Shown here: piece by piece, positions 8,274 through 19,282 of the stretch | Numbering within the stretch: the stretch's first letter is position 1 | Layout of the letters: each line of letters opens with the position of its first letter | Translations under genes and position numbers: made by a program | The notes under the pieces: generated by a model | The model's database searches: none | Told to the model about the DNA's origin: nothing | The model's input: the letters and a program-made list of their open reading frames with translations, nothing else | NCBI RefSeq assembly: GCF_002091755.1 | Contig: NZ_BDAI01000003.1 | Location: 1 to 64,000, forward strand | Direction: 5' to 3' | DNA: 64,000 bases | Source: Pseudomonas nitroreducens NBRC 12694 | GTDB taxonomy: Bacteria > Pseudomonadota > Gammaproteobacteria > Pseudomonadales > Pseudomonadaceae

Positions 8274-8276
8274 GTT

Positions 8277-8777
8277 ATGGCAAACAACGATCAAAAGCGC
8301 GACGAAGGCTACATCGAGAAGCTGGTTCAAGTGAACCGCGTCGCCAAAACCGTAAAAGGTGGCCGTATCTTCGCCTTCACCGCGCTGACCGTGGTTGGCG
8401 ATGGCAAGGGCCGTGTTGGCTTCGGTCGTGGCAAGGCGCGTGAAGTGCCGGCCGCTATCCAGAAGGCAATGGAAGCTGCTCGCCGCAACATGATCCAGGT
8501 TGATCTGAACGGCACCACCCTGCAGTACCCGACCAAGTCCGCCCATGGCGCCTCCAAGGTGTACATGCAGCCGGCTTCCGAAGGTACCGGCATCATCGCC
8601 GGCGGCGCCATGCGTGCTGTCCTGGAAGTGGCTGGTGTGCAGAACGTTCTGGCGAAGTGCTACGGCTCCACCAATCCGGTGAACGTGGTCTACGCAACCT
8701 TCAAGGGCCTGAAGAACATGCAGTCCCCTGAGTCGGTAGCGGCCAAGCGTGGCAAGAGCGTCGAGGAGATTCTCTAA
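8277..8777 (+). CDS. rpsE: 30S ribosomal protein S5
   Basis: A 166-residue S5. Its N-terminal RNA-binding fold includes RVAKTVKGGRIFAFTALTVVGDGKGRVGFGRGKA, and its C-terminal domain includes GGAMRAVLEVAGVQNVLAKCYGS. S5 affects decoding fidelity and the mRNA entry site. The start is three bases after rplR, with a weak ribosome site, so translational coupling is likely. Confidence 0.97.
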   Translation: MANNDQKRDEGYIEKLVQVNRVAKTVKGGRIFAFTALTVVGDGKGRVGFGRGKAREVPAAIQKAMEAARRNMIQVDLNGTTLQYPTKSAHGASKVYMQPASEGTGIIAGGAMRAVLEVAGVQNVLAKCYGSTNPVNVVYATFKGLKNMQSPESVAAKRGKSVEEIL

Positions 8778-8779
8778 CC

Positions 8780-8956
8780 ATGGCAACTGTCAAAGTTACC
8801 CTGATCAAGAGCCTGAACGGCCGTCTGGCCAATCACAAGGCTTGCGTCAAAGGCCTCGGCCTGCGTCGCATTAATCACACTGTCGAAGTTCAGGACACTC
8901 CTGAAAACCGCGGCATGATTAACAAGGCTTACTACCTGCTGCGTGTGGAGGGTTAA
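8780..8956 (+). CDS. rpmD: 50S ribosomal protein L30
   Basis: A 58-residue protein starting MATVKVTLIKSLNGRLANHK and ending AYYLLRVEG, the typical short bacterial L30. The ATG lies two bases after the rpsE stop, and the gene ends three bases before rplO. Its place between rpsE and rplO is the standard spc order. Confidence 0.96.
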   Translation: MATVKVTLIKSLNGRLANHKACVKGLGLRRINHTVEVQDTPENRGMINKAYYLLRVEG

Positions 8957-8959
8957 TCC

Positions 8960-9394
8960 ATGCAACTGAACGATCTGCGTTCCGCGCCGGGTGCCCGTCG
9001 CGAAAAGCACCGTCCGGGCCGTGGCATCGGTAGCGGTCTGGGCAAGACCGGTGGCCGTGGTCACAAAGGTCAAACCTCCCGCTCCGGTGGCTCCATCGCT
9101 CCGGGCTTCGAGGGTGGTCAGCAACCGCTGCACCGTCGTCTGCCGAAGTTCGGCTTCAACTCGCTGAAAGCCATGGATCGCGCAGAAGTGCGCACTTCCG
9201 AACTGGCCAAGGTCGAGGGTGATGTCGTTACCGTGCAGGCCCTGAAGGATGCCAACGTGATTAACCAGAACGTACAGCGTGTGAAAGTCATGCTGTCGGG
9301 CGACGTTACTCGCGCGGTCACTCTGAAAGGCATCGGCGCCACCAAGGGCGCTCGTGCGGCTATCGAAGCAGCTGGCGGCAAAATCGAGGACTAA
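8960..9394 (+). CDS. rplO: 50S ribosomal protein L15
   Basis: A 144-residue L15 (MQLNDLRSAPGARREKHRPGRG) with the Gly/Arg-rich N-terminal extension GSGLGKTGGRGHKGQTSRSGG that enters the 50S core. GGAGGG precedes the start inside the end of rpmD. Its TAA stop abuts the secY ATG directly. Confidence 0.97.
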   Translation: MQLNDLRSAPGARREKHRPGRGIGSGLGKTGGRGHKGQTSRSGGSIAPGFEGGQQPLHRRLPKFGFNSLKAMDRAEVRTSELAKVEGDVVTVQALKDANVINQNVQRVKVMLSGDVTRAVTLKGIGATKGARAAIEAAGGKIED

Positions 9395-10726
9395 ATGGCT
9401 AAGCAAGGTGCTCTCTCTGCGCTGAGCAACGGTGGTGGTTTGTCCGAGCTCTGGGCACGTCTGCGTTTCCTGTTCCTGGCGATCATCGTCTATCGGATCG
9501 GCGCGCACATCCCAGTCCCGGGCATCAACCCCGATCGCTTGGCGGCACTGTTCCGGCAGAACGAGGGGACCATTCTTAGCCTCTTCAACATGTTTTCCGG
9601 CGGCGCGCTGGAGCGCATGAGTATTTTTGCACTGGGGATCATGCCGTACATCTCGGCGTCGATCATCATGCAGCTCATGACCGCTATCAGCCCGCAGCTG
9701 GAGCAGTTGAAGAAAGAGGGTGAGTCTGGGCGTCGCAAGATCAGCCAGTACACCCGCTACGCGACTCTCGTCCTGGCACTCGTCCAGGCCATTGGCATGT
9801 CCATTGGTCTGGGTAGCCAGGGCGTGGCCTTCTCCAACGACTTCGGCTTCTACTTCGTGTCGGTCACCACCTTCGTGGCGGGTGCACTCTTCATGATGTG
9901 GCTGGGTGAGCAGATCACCGAGCGGGGTGTCGGCAACGGCATCTCCATGTTGATCTTCTCCGGTATCGTCGCAGGTCTGCCCCGAGCAATCGGTCAGTCC
10001 TTCGAGTCCGCGCGTCAAGGTGACATCAACATCTTCGCCCTGATCGCCATCGGCCTGCTGGCCGTGGCCATCATCGCGTTCGTGGTGTTCATCGAGCGGG
10101 GTCAGCGTCGTATCGCCGTGCATTACGCCAAGCGCCAGCAAGGTCGCAAGGTGTTTGCCGCCCAGACCAGCCATTTGCCGCTGAAAGTGAACATGGCGGG
10201 TGTAATCCCTGCGATTTTCGCCAGCAGCATCCTGCTGTTCCCGGCATCCCTGGGTGCCTGGTTCGGTCAGTCGGAAGGCCTGGGTTGGCTGCAGGACGTC
10301 GCGCAAGCGATCGCGCCTGGTCAGCCGCTGAACATTCTGCTGTTTAGTGCAGGGATCGTCTTCTTCTGCTTCTTCTACACAGCGCTGATGTTCAACCCGA
10401 AGGACGTGGCGGAAAACCTCAAGAAGTCCGGTGCATTTATTCCGGGTATTCGTCCGGGTGAACAGTCTGCTCGCTACATCGATGGCGTGCTGACCCGTTT
10501 GACCATGTTCGGTGCCCTGTACATGACGGCTGTGTGCCTGCTGCCCCAGTTCCTGGTCGTAGCTGCCCACGTTCCGTTCTACCTTGGCGGGACCTCGTTG
10601 CTGATCGTGGTCGTGGTTGTGATGGACTTTATGGCCCAAGTACAATCTCACCTCGTTTCTCACCAGTACGAATCCCTCATGAAGAAAGCCAACCTGAAGG
10701 GCTATGGCAGCGGTCTGCTGCGCTGA
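9395..10726 (+). CDS. secY: Protein translocase subunit SecY
   Basis: A 443-residue inner-membrane channel subunit with about ten membrane segments. It forms the SecYEG translocon with SecE and SecG. Conserved parts include VPGINPDRL in the plug region, the GGALERMSIFALGIMPYISASIIMQL segment (TM2) and RPGEQSARYIDGVLTRLT before TM9. The ATG follows the rplO stop with no gap. Confidence 0.97.
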   Translation: MAKQGALSALSNGGGLSELWARLRFLFLAIIVYRIGAHIPVPGINPDRLAALFRQNEGTILSLFNMFSGGALERMSIFALGIMPYISASIIMQLMTAISPQLEQLKKEGESGRRKISQYTRYATLVLALVQAIGMSIGLGSQGVAFSNDFGFYFVSVTTFVAGALFMMWLGEQITERGVGNGISMLIFSGIVAGLPRAIGQSFESARQGDINIFALIAIGLLAVAIIAFVVFIERGQRRIAVHYAKRQQGRKVFAAQTSHLPLKVNMAGVIPAIFASSILLFPASLGAWFGQSEGLGWLQDVAQAIAPGQPLNILLFSAGIVFFCFFYTALMFNPKDVAENLKKSGAFIPGIRPGEQSARYIDGVLTRLTMFGALYMTAVCLLPQFLVVAAHVPFYLGGTSLLIVVVVVMDFMAQVQSHLVSHQYESLMKKANLKGYGSGLLR

Positions 10727-10750
10727 CCCGTAAGGTTCGAGGAGTCACTG

Positions 10751-10867
10751 ATGAAAGTTCGTGCATCGGTTAAGAAGCTGTGCCGCAACTGCAAGATCGT
10801 CCGTCGCGAAGGCGTCGTTCGTGTGATCTGCAGCGCGGAGCCGCGTCACAAACAGCGCCAAGGCTGA
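10751..10867 (+). CDS. rpmJ: 50S ribosomal protein L36 (zinc-binding form)
   Basis: A 38-residue protein, MKVRASVKKLCRNCKIVRRE onward. Cys11, Cys14, Cys27 and His33 form the zinc site of the C+ type. It is the last gene of the spc operon, followed by a hairpin and the alpha-operon promoter. GAGGAG precedes the start. Confidence 0.95.
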   Translation: MKVRASVKKLCRNCKIVRREGVVRVICSAEPRHKQRQG

Positions 10868-10887
10868 GTGTGATTCACGCGTGATAG

Positions 10888-10927
10888 CCCGGCAGCTAGT
10901 GTGCTGCCGGGTTGATTATTTGTTTTT
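10888..10927 (+). terminator. Terminator-like hairpin after rpmJ
   Basis: CCCGGCAGC (10888-10896) pairs with GCTGCCGGG (10903-10911) around a 6-base loop. A T-rich stretch ending in five Ts (10923-10927) follows. It overlaps the next promoter, so it may give only partial termination between the spc and alpha operons. Confidence 0.6.
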
Positions 10928-10940
10928 ACAGCGCTAATAT
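10912..10940 (+). promoter_or_regulatory. Sigma-70 promoter of the alpha operon
   Basis: TTGATT (10912-10917), a 17-bp spacer and TAATAT (10935-10940) form a strong match directly after the rpmJ hairpin. A start near 10947 would leave about 50 bases of leader before rpsM. Confidence 0.72.
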
Positions 10941-10997
10941 CCGCGCCCTTTCTTGGCTCCCTGGGCGCCGGGTAGCTGTCAATTGGAGTTTTTCTGA

Positions 10998-11354
10998 ATG
11001 GCCCGTATTGCAGGCGTAAACATTCCGGATAACAAGCACACTGTTATCTCGCTGACCTACATCTATGGTGTTGGTCGCACTACCGCACAGAGCATCTGTG
11101 CAGCCACCGGCATCAGCCCGGCTGTAAAGATCAAAGAGCTGAGCGAAGAGCAGATCGATTCGCTGCGTACCGAAGTGGCCAAGCTGACCACTGAAGGTGA
11201 CCTGCGTCGCGAAATCAACATGAATATCAAGCGTCTGATGGACCTCGGTTGCTACCGCGGTCTGCGTCATCGTCGTGGTCTGCCGGTTCGCGGTCAGCGT
11301 ACCAAGACCAACGCGCGCACCCGTAAGGGCCCGCGTAAGCCGATCCGCAAGTAA
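10998..11354 (+). CDS. rpsM: 30S ribosomal protein S13
   Basis: A 118-residue S13 (MARIAGVNIPDNKHTVISLTYIYGVG). It has the conserved CYRGLRHRRGLPVRGQRTKTNARTRKG tail, which reaches the P-site tRNA. It is the first gene of the alpha operon, with TTGGAG ahead of the start. Length is normal. Confidence 0.97.
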   Translation: MARIAGVNIPDNKHTVISLTYIYGVGRTTAQSICAATGISPAVKIKELSEEQIDSLRTEVAKLTTEGDLRREINMNIKRLMDLGCYRGLRHRRGLPVRGQRTKTNARTRKGPRKPIRK

Positions 11355-11372
11355 TCGCTTAGGAATATAGTC

Positions 11373-11762
11373 ATGGCAAAACCTGCTGCTCGTCCTCGCA
11401 AGAAAGTCAAAAAGACGGTGGTTGATGGGATCGCGCACATCCACGCGTCCTTCAACAACACCATCGTTACCATCACTGATCGTCAGGGCAACGCCCTGTC
11501 CTGGGCCACTTCCGGTGGTTCGGGTTTCCGTGGCTCGCGTAAGAGCACTCCGTTCGCTGCCCAGGTAGCGGCCGAGCGTGCCGGCCAGGCTGCTCTGGAA
11601 TACGGTCTGAAGAACCTTGACGTCAACGTCAAGGGCCCGGGCCCGGGTCGCGAGTCGGCTGTTCGTGCGCTGAATGCCTGCGGTTACAAGATCGCCAGCA
11701 TCACCGACGTAACCCCGATCCCGCATAACGGCTGCCGTCCGCCGAAAAAGCGTCGCGTGTAA
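11373..11762 (+). CDS. rpsK: 30S ribosomal protein S11
   Basis: A 129-residue S11. It contains the core HIHASFNNTIVTITDRQGN and the strongly conserved C-terminal end TDVTPIPHNGCRPPKKRRV. S11 lies on the 30S platform near the E site and the Shine-Dalgarno helix. TAGGAA precedes the start. Confidence 0.97.
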   Translation: MAKPAARPRKKVKKTVVDGIAHIHASFNNTIVTITDRQGNALSWATSGGSGFRGSRKSTPFAAQVAAERAGQAALEYGLKNLDVNVKGPGPGRESAVRALNACGYKIASITDVTPIPHNGCRPPKKRRV

Positions 11763-11778
11763 TAGGAGACAGTGAGAA

Positions 11779-12399
11779 ATGGCTCGTTACATTGGTCCCA
11801 AGTGCAAACTGTCCCGCCGCGAAGGCACTGACCTCTTCCTGAAGAGCGGCGTTCGTGCCCTCGACTCGAAGTGCAAGGCAGAACAAGTTCCCGGCCAGCA
11901 TGGCCAGCGTCGTGGTCGTCTGTCCGACTACGGTCTGCAGCTGCGCGAGAAACAAAAAGTTCGCCGCATCTACGGCGTTCTGGAACGTCAATTCCGTGGC
12001 TACTATCAGGAAGCGTCCCGCCGCAAGGGCTCCACGGGTGAAAACCTGCTGCAGCTGCTTGAGTGCCGTCTGGACAACGTCGTCTACCGTATGGGCTTCG
12101 GTTCCACTCGCTCCGAATCCCGTCAGCTGGTGTCCCACAAGACCATCAGCGTCAACGGTCAGACCGTAAACGTGCCGTCCTACCAGGTCAAAGCCGGTGA
12201 TGTCGTTGCTGTTCGCGAGAAATCGAAGAACCAGCTGCGTATCGCCCAAGCTCTGGACCTGTGCGCCCAGCGCGGTCGCGTTGAGTGGGTCGAAGTGGAC
12301 ACCGACAAGAAAGCCGGCACCTTCAAAAGTGTCCCGGCTCGTGCCGATCTGTCCGCCGACATCAACGAAAACCTGATTGTCGAGCTCTACTCCAAGTAA
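11779..12399 (+). CDS. rpsD: 30S ribosomal protein S4
   Basis: A 206-residue S4 (MARYIGPKCKLSRREGTDL) with the S4 RNA-binding domain (RLDNVVYRMGFGSTRSESRQLVSHKTISVNG, roughly residues 95-130). It is a primary 16S rRNA binder and, in E. coli, the repressor of the alpha operon. The N-terminal region has Cys9, but I do not see a full zinc knuckle. Confidence 0.97.
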   Translation: MARYIGPKCKLSRREGTDLFLKSGVRALDSKCKAEQVPGQHGQRRGRLSDYGLQLREKQKVRRIYGVLERQFRGYYQEASRRKGSTGENLLQLLECRLDNVVYRMGFGSTRSESRQLVSHKTISVNGQTVNVPSYQVKAGDVVAVREKSKNQLRIAQALDLCAQRGRVEWVEVDTDKKAGTFKSVPARADLSADINENLIVELYSK

Positions 12400-12421
12400 G
12401 GGCTAGAAAATAGGTGCATCC

Positions 12422-13423
12422 ATGCAGAGTTCGGTAAATGAGTTCCTGACCCCCCGCCACATCGATGTGCAGGTGGTCAGCCAAACCCGCGCCAAGATCA
12501 CTCTCGAGCCTCTCGAGCGTGGTTTCGGCCATACCCTGGGCAACGCGCTGCGTCGCATCCTGTTGTCCTCCATGCCTGGCTGTGCGGTAGTCGAGGCCGA
12601 GATCGACGGCGTACTCCACGAGTACTCCGCCATCGAAGGTGTGCAGGAAGATGTCATCGAGATCCTGCTCAACCTGAAAGGCCTGGCCATCAAGCTGCAC
12701 GGCCGTGACGAAGTGACGCTGACCCTGGCGAAAAAGGGCTCGGGTGTGGTGACCGCTGCCGATATTCAGCTGGATCATGATGTCGAGATCGTCAACGGTG
12801 ACCATGTTATCGCCCACCTGGCCGATAACGGCGCGCTGAACATGAAGCTGAAAGTCGCTCGTGGCCGTGGCTACGAGCCGGCTGATGCCCGCACCAGCGA
12901 TGAAGACGAAAGCCGCAGCATTGGCCGTCTTCAGCTCGATGCCTCGTTCAGCCCCGTACGTCGTGTTGCCTACGTGGTCGAGAACGCCCGTGTCGAACAG
13001 CGTACCAACCTGGACAAGCTGGTCCTCGATCTGGAAACCAACGGCACCCTGGACCCTGAAGAGGCTATCCGTCGCGCCGCTACCATCCTGCAACAGCAGC
13101 TGGCAGCGTTCGTGGACCTCAAAGGCGACAGCGAGCCCGTCGTTGAAGAGCAGGAAGACGAGATCGATCCGATCCTGCTGCGTCCGGTCGATGACCTTGA
13201 GCTGACCGTCCGTTCGGCCAACTGCCTGAAGGCAGAGAACATCTACTACATCGGTGACCTGATTCAGCGCACCGAAGTAGAGCTGCTCAAAACGCCGAAC
13301 CTGGGCAAGAAGTCCCTGACCGAAATCAAGGACGTTCTGGCCTCTCGCGGTCTGTCCCTCGGTATGCGCCTCGATAACTGGCCGCCGGCAAGTCTCAAGA
13401 AAGACGACAAGGCTACTGCCTGA
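12422..13423 (+). CDS. rpoA: RNA polymerase subunit alpha
   Basis: A 333-residue alpha subunit. The N-terminal dimerisation domain (residues about 1-235) includes GFGHTLGNALRRILLSSMPG. A linker then leads to the C-terminal domain with RSANCLKAENIYYIGDLIQRTEVELLKTPNLGKKSLTEIKDVL, which contacts UP elements and activators. It sits between rpsD and rplQ as in other gammaproteobacteria. Confidence 0.98.
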   Translation: MQSSVNEFLTPRHIDVQVVSQTRAKITLEPLERGFGHTLGNALRRILLSSMPGCAVVEAEIDGVLHEYSAIEGVQEDVIEILLNLKGLAIKLHGRDEVTLTLAKKGSGVVTAADIQLDHDVEIVNGDHVIAHLADNGALNMKLKVARGRGYEPADARTSDEDESRSIGRLQLDASFSPVRRVAYVVENARVEQRTNLDKLVLDLETNGTLDPEEAIRRAATILQQQLAAFVDLKGDSEPVVEEQEDEIDPILLRPVDDLELTVRSANCLKAENIYYIGDLIQRTEVELLKTPNLGKKSLTEIKDVLASRGLSLGMRLDNWPPASLKKDDKATA

Positions 13424-13466
13424 TCGTCGTAGCTACCGAACGTAAAGTTTGGAAAGGAATTGAACC

Positions 13467-13856
13467 ATGCGCCATCGTAAAAGTGGTCGTCACCTGAGCC
13501 GCACCAGCGCGCACCGCAAGGCTATGTTCCAGAACATGGCTGTGTCGCTCTTCGAACACGAACTGATCAAAACCACCCTGCCCAAGGCCAAGGAACTGCG
13601 TCGCGTTGCCGAGCCGCTGATCACCCTGGCTAAAGTGGATAGCGTTGCCAACCGTCGTCTCGCTTTCGACCGTACCCGTTCGAAAGAAGCCGTAGGCAAG
13701 CTGTTCAACGAACTGGGCAAGCGCTACGCCAACCGCCCGGGCGGCTACCTGCGCATCCTGAAGTGCGGCTTCCGCGCCGGCGACAATGCCCCCATGGCAT
13801 ACGTCGAACTGATTGACCGCGCTGTTGGCGGCCAAGCAGTAGAAGCTGCAGAGTAA
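13467..13856 (+). CDS. rplQ: 50S ribosomal protein L17
   Basis: A 129-residue L17 (MRHRKSGRHLSRTSAHRKAMFQNM) and the last gene of the alpha operon. It contains the usual KTTLPKAKELRRVAEPLITLAK segment. GGAAAGGA precedes the start, and a clear terminator follows within 20 bases. Confidence 0.97.
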   Translation: MRHRKSGRHLSRTSAHRKAMFQNMAVSLFEHELIKTTLPKAKELRRVAEPLITLAKVDSVANRRLAFDRTRSKEAVGKLFNELGKRYANRPGGYLRILKCGFRAGDNAPMAYVELIDRAVGGQAVEAAE

Positions 13857-13873
13857 GGTTTACGCCTTATAAG

Positions 13874-13899
13874 AAACCGGGCCTTGTGCCCGGTTTTTT
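13874..13899 (+). terminator. Rho-independent terminator of the alpha operon
   Basis: AAACCGGGC (13874-13882) pairs with GCCCGGTTT (13888-13896) around a CTTGT loop and runs directly into a T tract. It ends the ribosomal super-cluster. Confidence 0.92.
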
Positions 13900-13923
13900 A
13901 TCGCCTGGAGAAAAGTTTTTATC

Positions 13924-13959
13924 TATTGATAGGCTCGAATCAATAAATTGGATTATCAA
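13924..13959 (+). promoter_or_regulatory. Putative OxyR-type operator upstream of katA
   Basis: This AT-rich, partly symmetric stretch has TTGATAG on the left and GGATTATCAA on the right around an AATCAAT/AAATTGG centre. It resembles the LysR-type sites OxyR uses at Pseudomonas catalase and peroxidase promoters. Only the first ATAG element matches the E. coli-style consensus well. It lies about 170 bases before the katA start. Confidence 0.38.
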
Positions 13960-14128
13960 GTCCCTTGTCACCGATCCTTAACGCCGTCGACTTCCACTGC
14001 TTGCTGAGCTGGATCAACAGCCGCAATGCCGTTGGAGGCGCTTAATTGTCCGATTGGGATGCCGGGCCGGGCCTTCTGCCTCCGCAGTTTGCCGGCATAC
14101 AGGCACCCCGCCGTTGAGGAGAGTAACG

Positions 14129-15577
14129 ATGAGTGACAACACCCGTCTGACGACTGCAGCTGGAGCTCCGGTCGCCGATAACCAGAACGTCCAGACCGCC
14201 GGCCCGCGGGGCCCGATGCTGCTGCAGGATGTCTGGTTCCTGGAAAAACTGGCGCACTTCGACCGCGAAGTAATCCCTGAGCGCCGCATGCACGCCAAAG
14301 GCTCGGCCGCCTATGGCACCTTCACTGTTACTCACGACATCACCCGCTATACCCGCGCCAAGCTGTTCTCCCAGGTCGGCAAGCAGACTCCCCTGTTCCT
14401 GCGCTTTTCCACCGTAGCGGGCGAGCGTGGCGCAGCAGACGCCGAGCGCGATATCCGTGGCTTCGCCCTGAAGTTCTACACCGAGGAAGGCAACTGGGAC
14501 CTGGTCGGCAACAACACCCCGGTCTTCTACTTCCGCGATCCGCTGAAATTTCCCGACCTGAACCACGTGGTGAAGCGCGATCCGCGCACCAACCTGCGCA
14601 ACGCCACGCTGAAGTGGGACTTCTTCTCGCACCTGCCCGAAGCCCTGCACCAGTTGACCATCGACTTCAGCGACCGTGGCCTGCCGCGCAGCTACCGTCA
14701 CGTCCATGGCTTTGGTAGCCACACGTTCAGCTTCATCAATGCCAGCAACGAACGCTTCTGGGTCAAGTTCCACTTCAAGACCCAGCAGGGCATCGAGAAC
14801 CTGAGCAATGAGGAAGCGGCGAAACTGGTCGGCGCCGACCGCGAGAGCTCCCAGCGCGACCTGTATGACGCCATCGAGCGCGGCGACTTCCCGCGCTGGA
14901 AAATGTACGTACAGGTGATGCCGGAGAAGGAAGCGGCGACTTACCGCTACAACCCGTTCGACCTGACCAAGGTCTGGCCGCACGGCGACTACCCGTTGAT
15001 CGAGGTGGGGTACTTCGAGCTCAATCGCAACCCGGCGAACTACTTCGCCGAAGTCGAGCAGTCGGCATTCTCTCCGGCAAACATCGTTCCTGGCATCGGT
15101 TTCTCGCCGGACAAGATGCTCCAGGGTCGCCTGTTTTCCTACGGCGATGCACACCGCTATCGCCTGGGCGTGAACCACCACCAGATCCCGGTGAACGCTG
15201 CGCGTAACAACCCGCGCATCTATCACCGCGACGGCGCCATGCGGGTGGACGGCAACAACGGCGACATGACTGTCAGCTACGAGCCGAACAGCTTCAACCA
15301 GTGGCAGGAGCAGCCGGACTATTCCGAGCCGCCGCTGACCCTGGAAGGCAGTGCGGATCACTGGAACCACCGCGTTGACGATGACTACTACAGCCAGCCG
15401 GCGGCGTTGTTCCGCCTGTTCGACGAAGCCCAGCGGCAGCGGCTGTACGAGAACATTGCTGGCGATATGGCAGGCGTGCCGGAAGCGATCCAGCGCCGTC
15501 AGCTCGCGCTGTTCTCCAACATCGATCCGGCCTACGGCGAGGGTGTCGCCAAGGCTCTCGGCTTGAAGCTGGACTAA
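14129..15577 (+). CDS. katA: Catalase KatA (monofunctional heme catalase)
   Basis: A 482-residue small-subunit heme catalase that breaks down hydrogen peroxide. The catalytic His55 (RRMHAKG) and Asn128 (VGNNTP) are present. So is the proximal heme ligand Tyr338 in RLFSYGDAHRYRLG. The ATG at 14129 with GAGGAGAG upstream is chosen over an in-frame ATG at 14054. There is no signal peptide. It is followed by ferritin gene ftnA, an arrangement I recall from P. aeruginosa, where KatA is the main catalase. Confidence 0.95.
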   Translation: MSDNTRLTTAAGAPVADNQNVQTAGPRGPMLLQDVWFLEKLAHFDREVIPERRMHAKGSAAYGTFTVTHDITRYTRAKLFSQVGKQTPLFLRFSTVAGERGAADAERDIRGFALKFYTEEGNWDLVGNNTPVFYFRDPLKFPDLNHVVKRDPRTNLRNATLKWDFFSHLPEALHQLTIDFSDRGLPRSYRHVHGFGSHTFSFINASNERFWVKFHFKTQQGIENLSNEEAAKLVGADRESSQRDLYDAIERGDFPRWKMYVQVMPEKEAATYRYNPFDLTKVWPHGDYPLIEVGYFELNRNPANYFAEVEQSAFSPANIVPGIGFSPDKMLQGRLFSYGDAHRYRLGVNHHQIPVNAARNNPRIYHRDGAMRVDGNNGDMTVSYEPNSFNQWQEQPDYSEPPLTLEGSADHWNHRVDDDYYSQPAALFRLFDEAQRQRLYENIAGDMAGVPEAIQRRQLALFSNIDPAYGEGVAKALGLKLD

Positions 15578-15594
15578 GCTCAACCCGATCCACC

Positions 15595-15624
15595 AACCGC
15601 CCTCTTCGGAGGGCGGTTGCGTTT
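15595..15624 (+). terminator. Terminator-like hairpin after katA
   Basis: AACCGCCCTC (15595-15604) and GAGGGCGGTT (15609-15618) form a 10-bp stem with a TTCG tetraloop. A short T-rich end (TGCGTTT) follows. It separates katA from ftnA, which therefore probably has its own promoter. Confidence 0.75.
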
Positions 15625-15702
15625 CCGGTGCTTGACCCCGGTCATGGCCAGTCGCGACCATAGCGCCGTTTAATTCGCTGTCACGTCCCAGGGAGAAGGC
15701 TG

Positions 15703-16167
15703 ATGCAAGGCCACGCCGAGGTTATCGATTATCTCAACACGCTGCTGACCGGTGAGCTGGCCGCTCGCGACCAGTATTTCATCCACTCGCGCATGTACGA
15801 GGATTGGGGCTTCAGCAAACTCTACGAGCGTCTCAACCACGAGATGGAAGAGGAAACTCAGCACGCCGATGCGTTGCTGCGTCGCATCCTCCTGCTCGAA
15901 GGCACCCCGCGCATGCGCCCGGACGACATTCACCCGGGCAAGACCGTGCCGGAAATGCTGGAAGCCGACCTGAAGCTGGAGCGCCATGTGCGCGCTGCGC
16001 TGGCTAAGGGCATTGCGCTGTGCGAGAAGCACAAGGACTTCGTCACCCGCGATATCCTGCGCGTGCAGTTGACCGATACCGAGGAAGATCACGCCTACTG
16101 GCTGGAGCAGCAACTCGGCCTGATCGCCAAGATGGGCCTGGAGAACTACCTGCAGTCGCAGCTCTGA
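15703..16167 (+). CDS. ftnA: Bacterial ferritin FtnA (annotated bfrA in some genomes)
   Basis: A 154-residue ferritin-like four-helix protein (MQGHAEVIDYLNTLLTGELAARDQYFIHSR). Ferroxidase residues Glu18, Glu51 and His54 are visible. Position 52, where heme-binding bacterioferritins carry the heme-ligand Met, is Thr here. The protein therefore looks like the heme-free FtnA type even though the family is often labelled bacterioferritin. It stores iron, and its place beside katA fits a role in supplying or protecting iron under peroxide stress. AGGGAGAAGG precedes the start. Confidence 0.92.
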   Translation: MQGHAEVIDYLNTLLTGELAARDQYFIHSRMYEDWGFSKLYERLNHEMEEETQHADALLRRILLLEGTPRMRPDDIHPGKTVPEMLEADLKLERHVRAALAKGIALCEKHKDFVTRDILRVQLTDTEEDHAYWLEQQLGLIAKMGLENYLQSQL

Positions 16168-16183
16168 TTCGCCAGCCGTAAAG

Positions 16184-16220
16184 AAAAAGCCCCTGCGCTG
16201 ATCGGCGACAGGGGCTTTTT
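16184..16220. terminator. Bidirectional terminator between ftnA and uvrA
   Basis: AAAAAGCCCCTG (16184-16195) and CAGGGGCTTTTT (16209-16220) form a 12-bp stem with A and T tracts on both sides. It can therefore end both converging transcripts. Confidence 0.9.
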
Positions 16221-16234
16221 CATACCGGCGCTGA

Positions 16235-19069
<2,835 letters not shown>

Positions 19070-19282
19070 TACGGCCTCGCTTGGCGGGCGAAAACAAATG
19101 AGTATACGGGGCGGGGTCGGCACGCGGCAAAGTGGCGCGTGTGTTCGCTTGGACTCCGGGGCTGCTAGAATGCGCGGCTATTTTTCGGCGTTGGCGACAA
19201 TCGGCCCTGCAAGGCCTGGGTGGCGCGGCGCCACGGGGGCAATTCAGCGCACTCCCGTTTTTCGTCTTTCCATGAGGGGCCT

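Noticed and set aside
8774..10663. 629-codon minus-strand frame opposite rpmD-rplO-secY
   Set aside because: Crosses several certain ribosomal genes and has His/Gln/Asp-rich noise composition.
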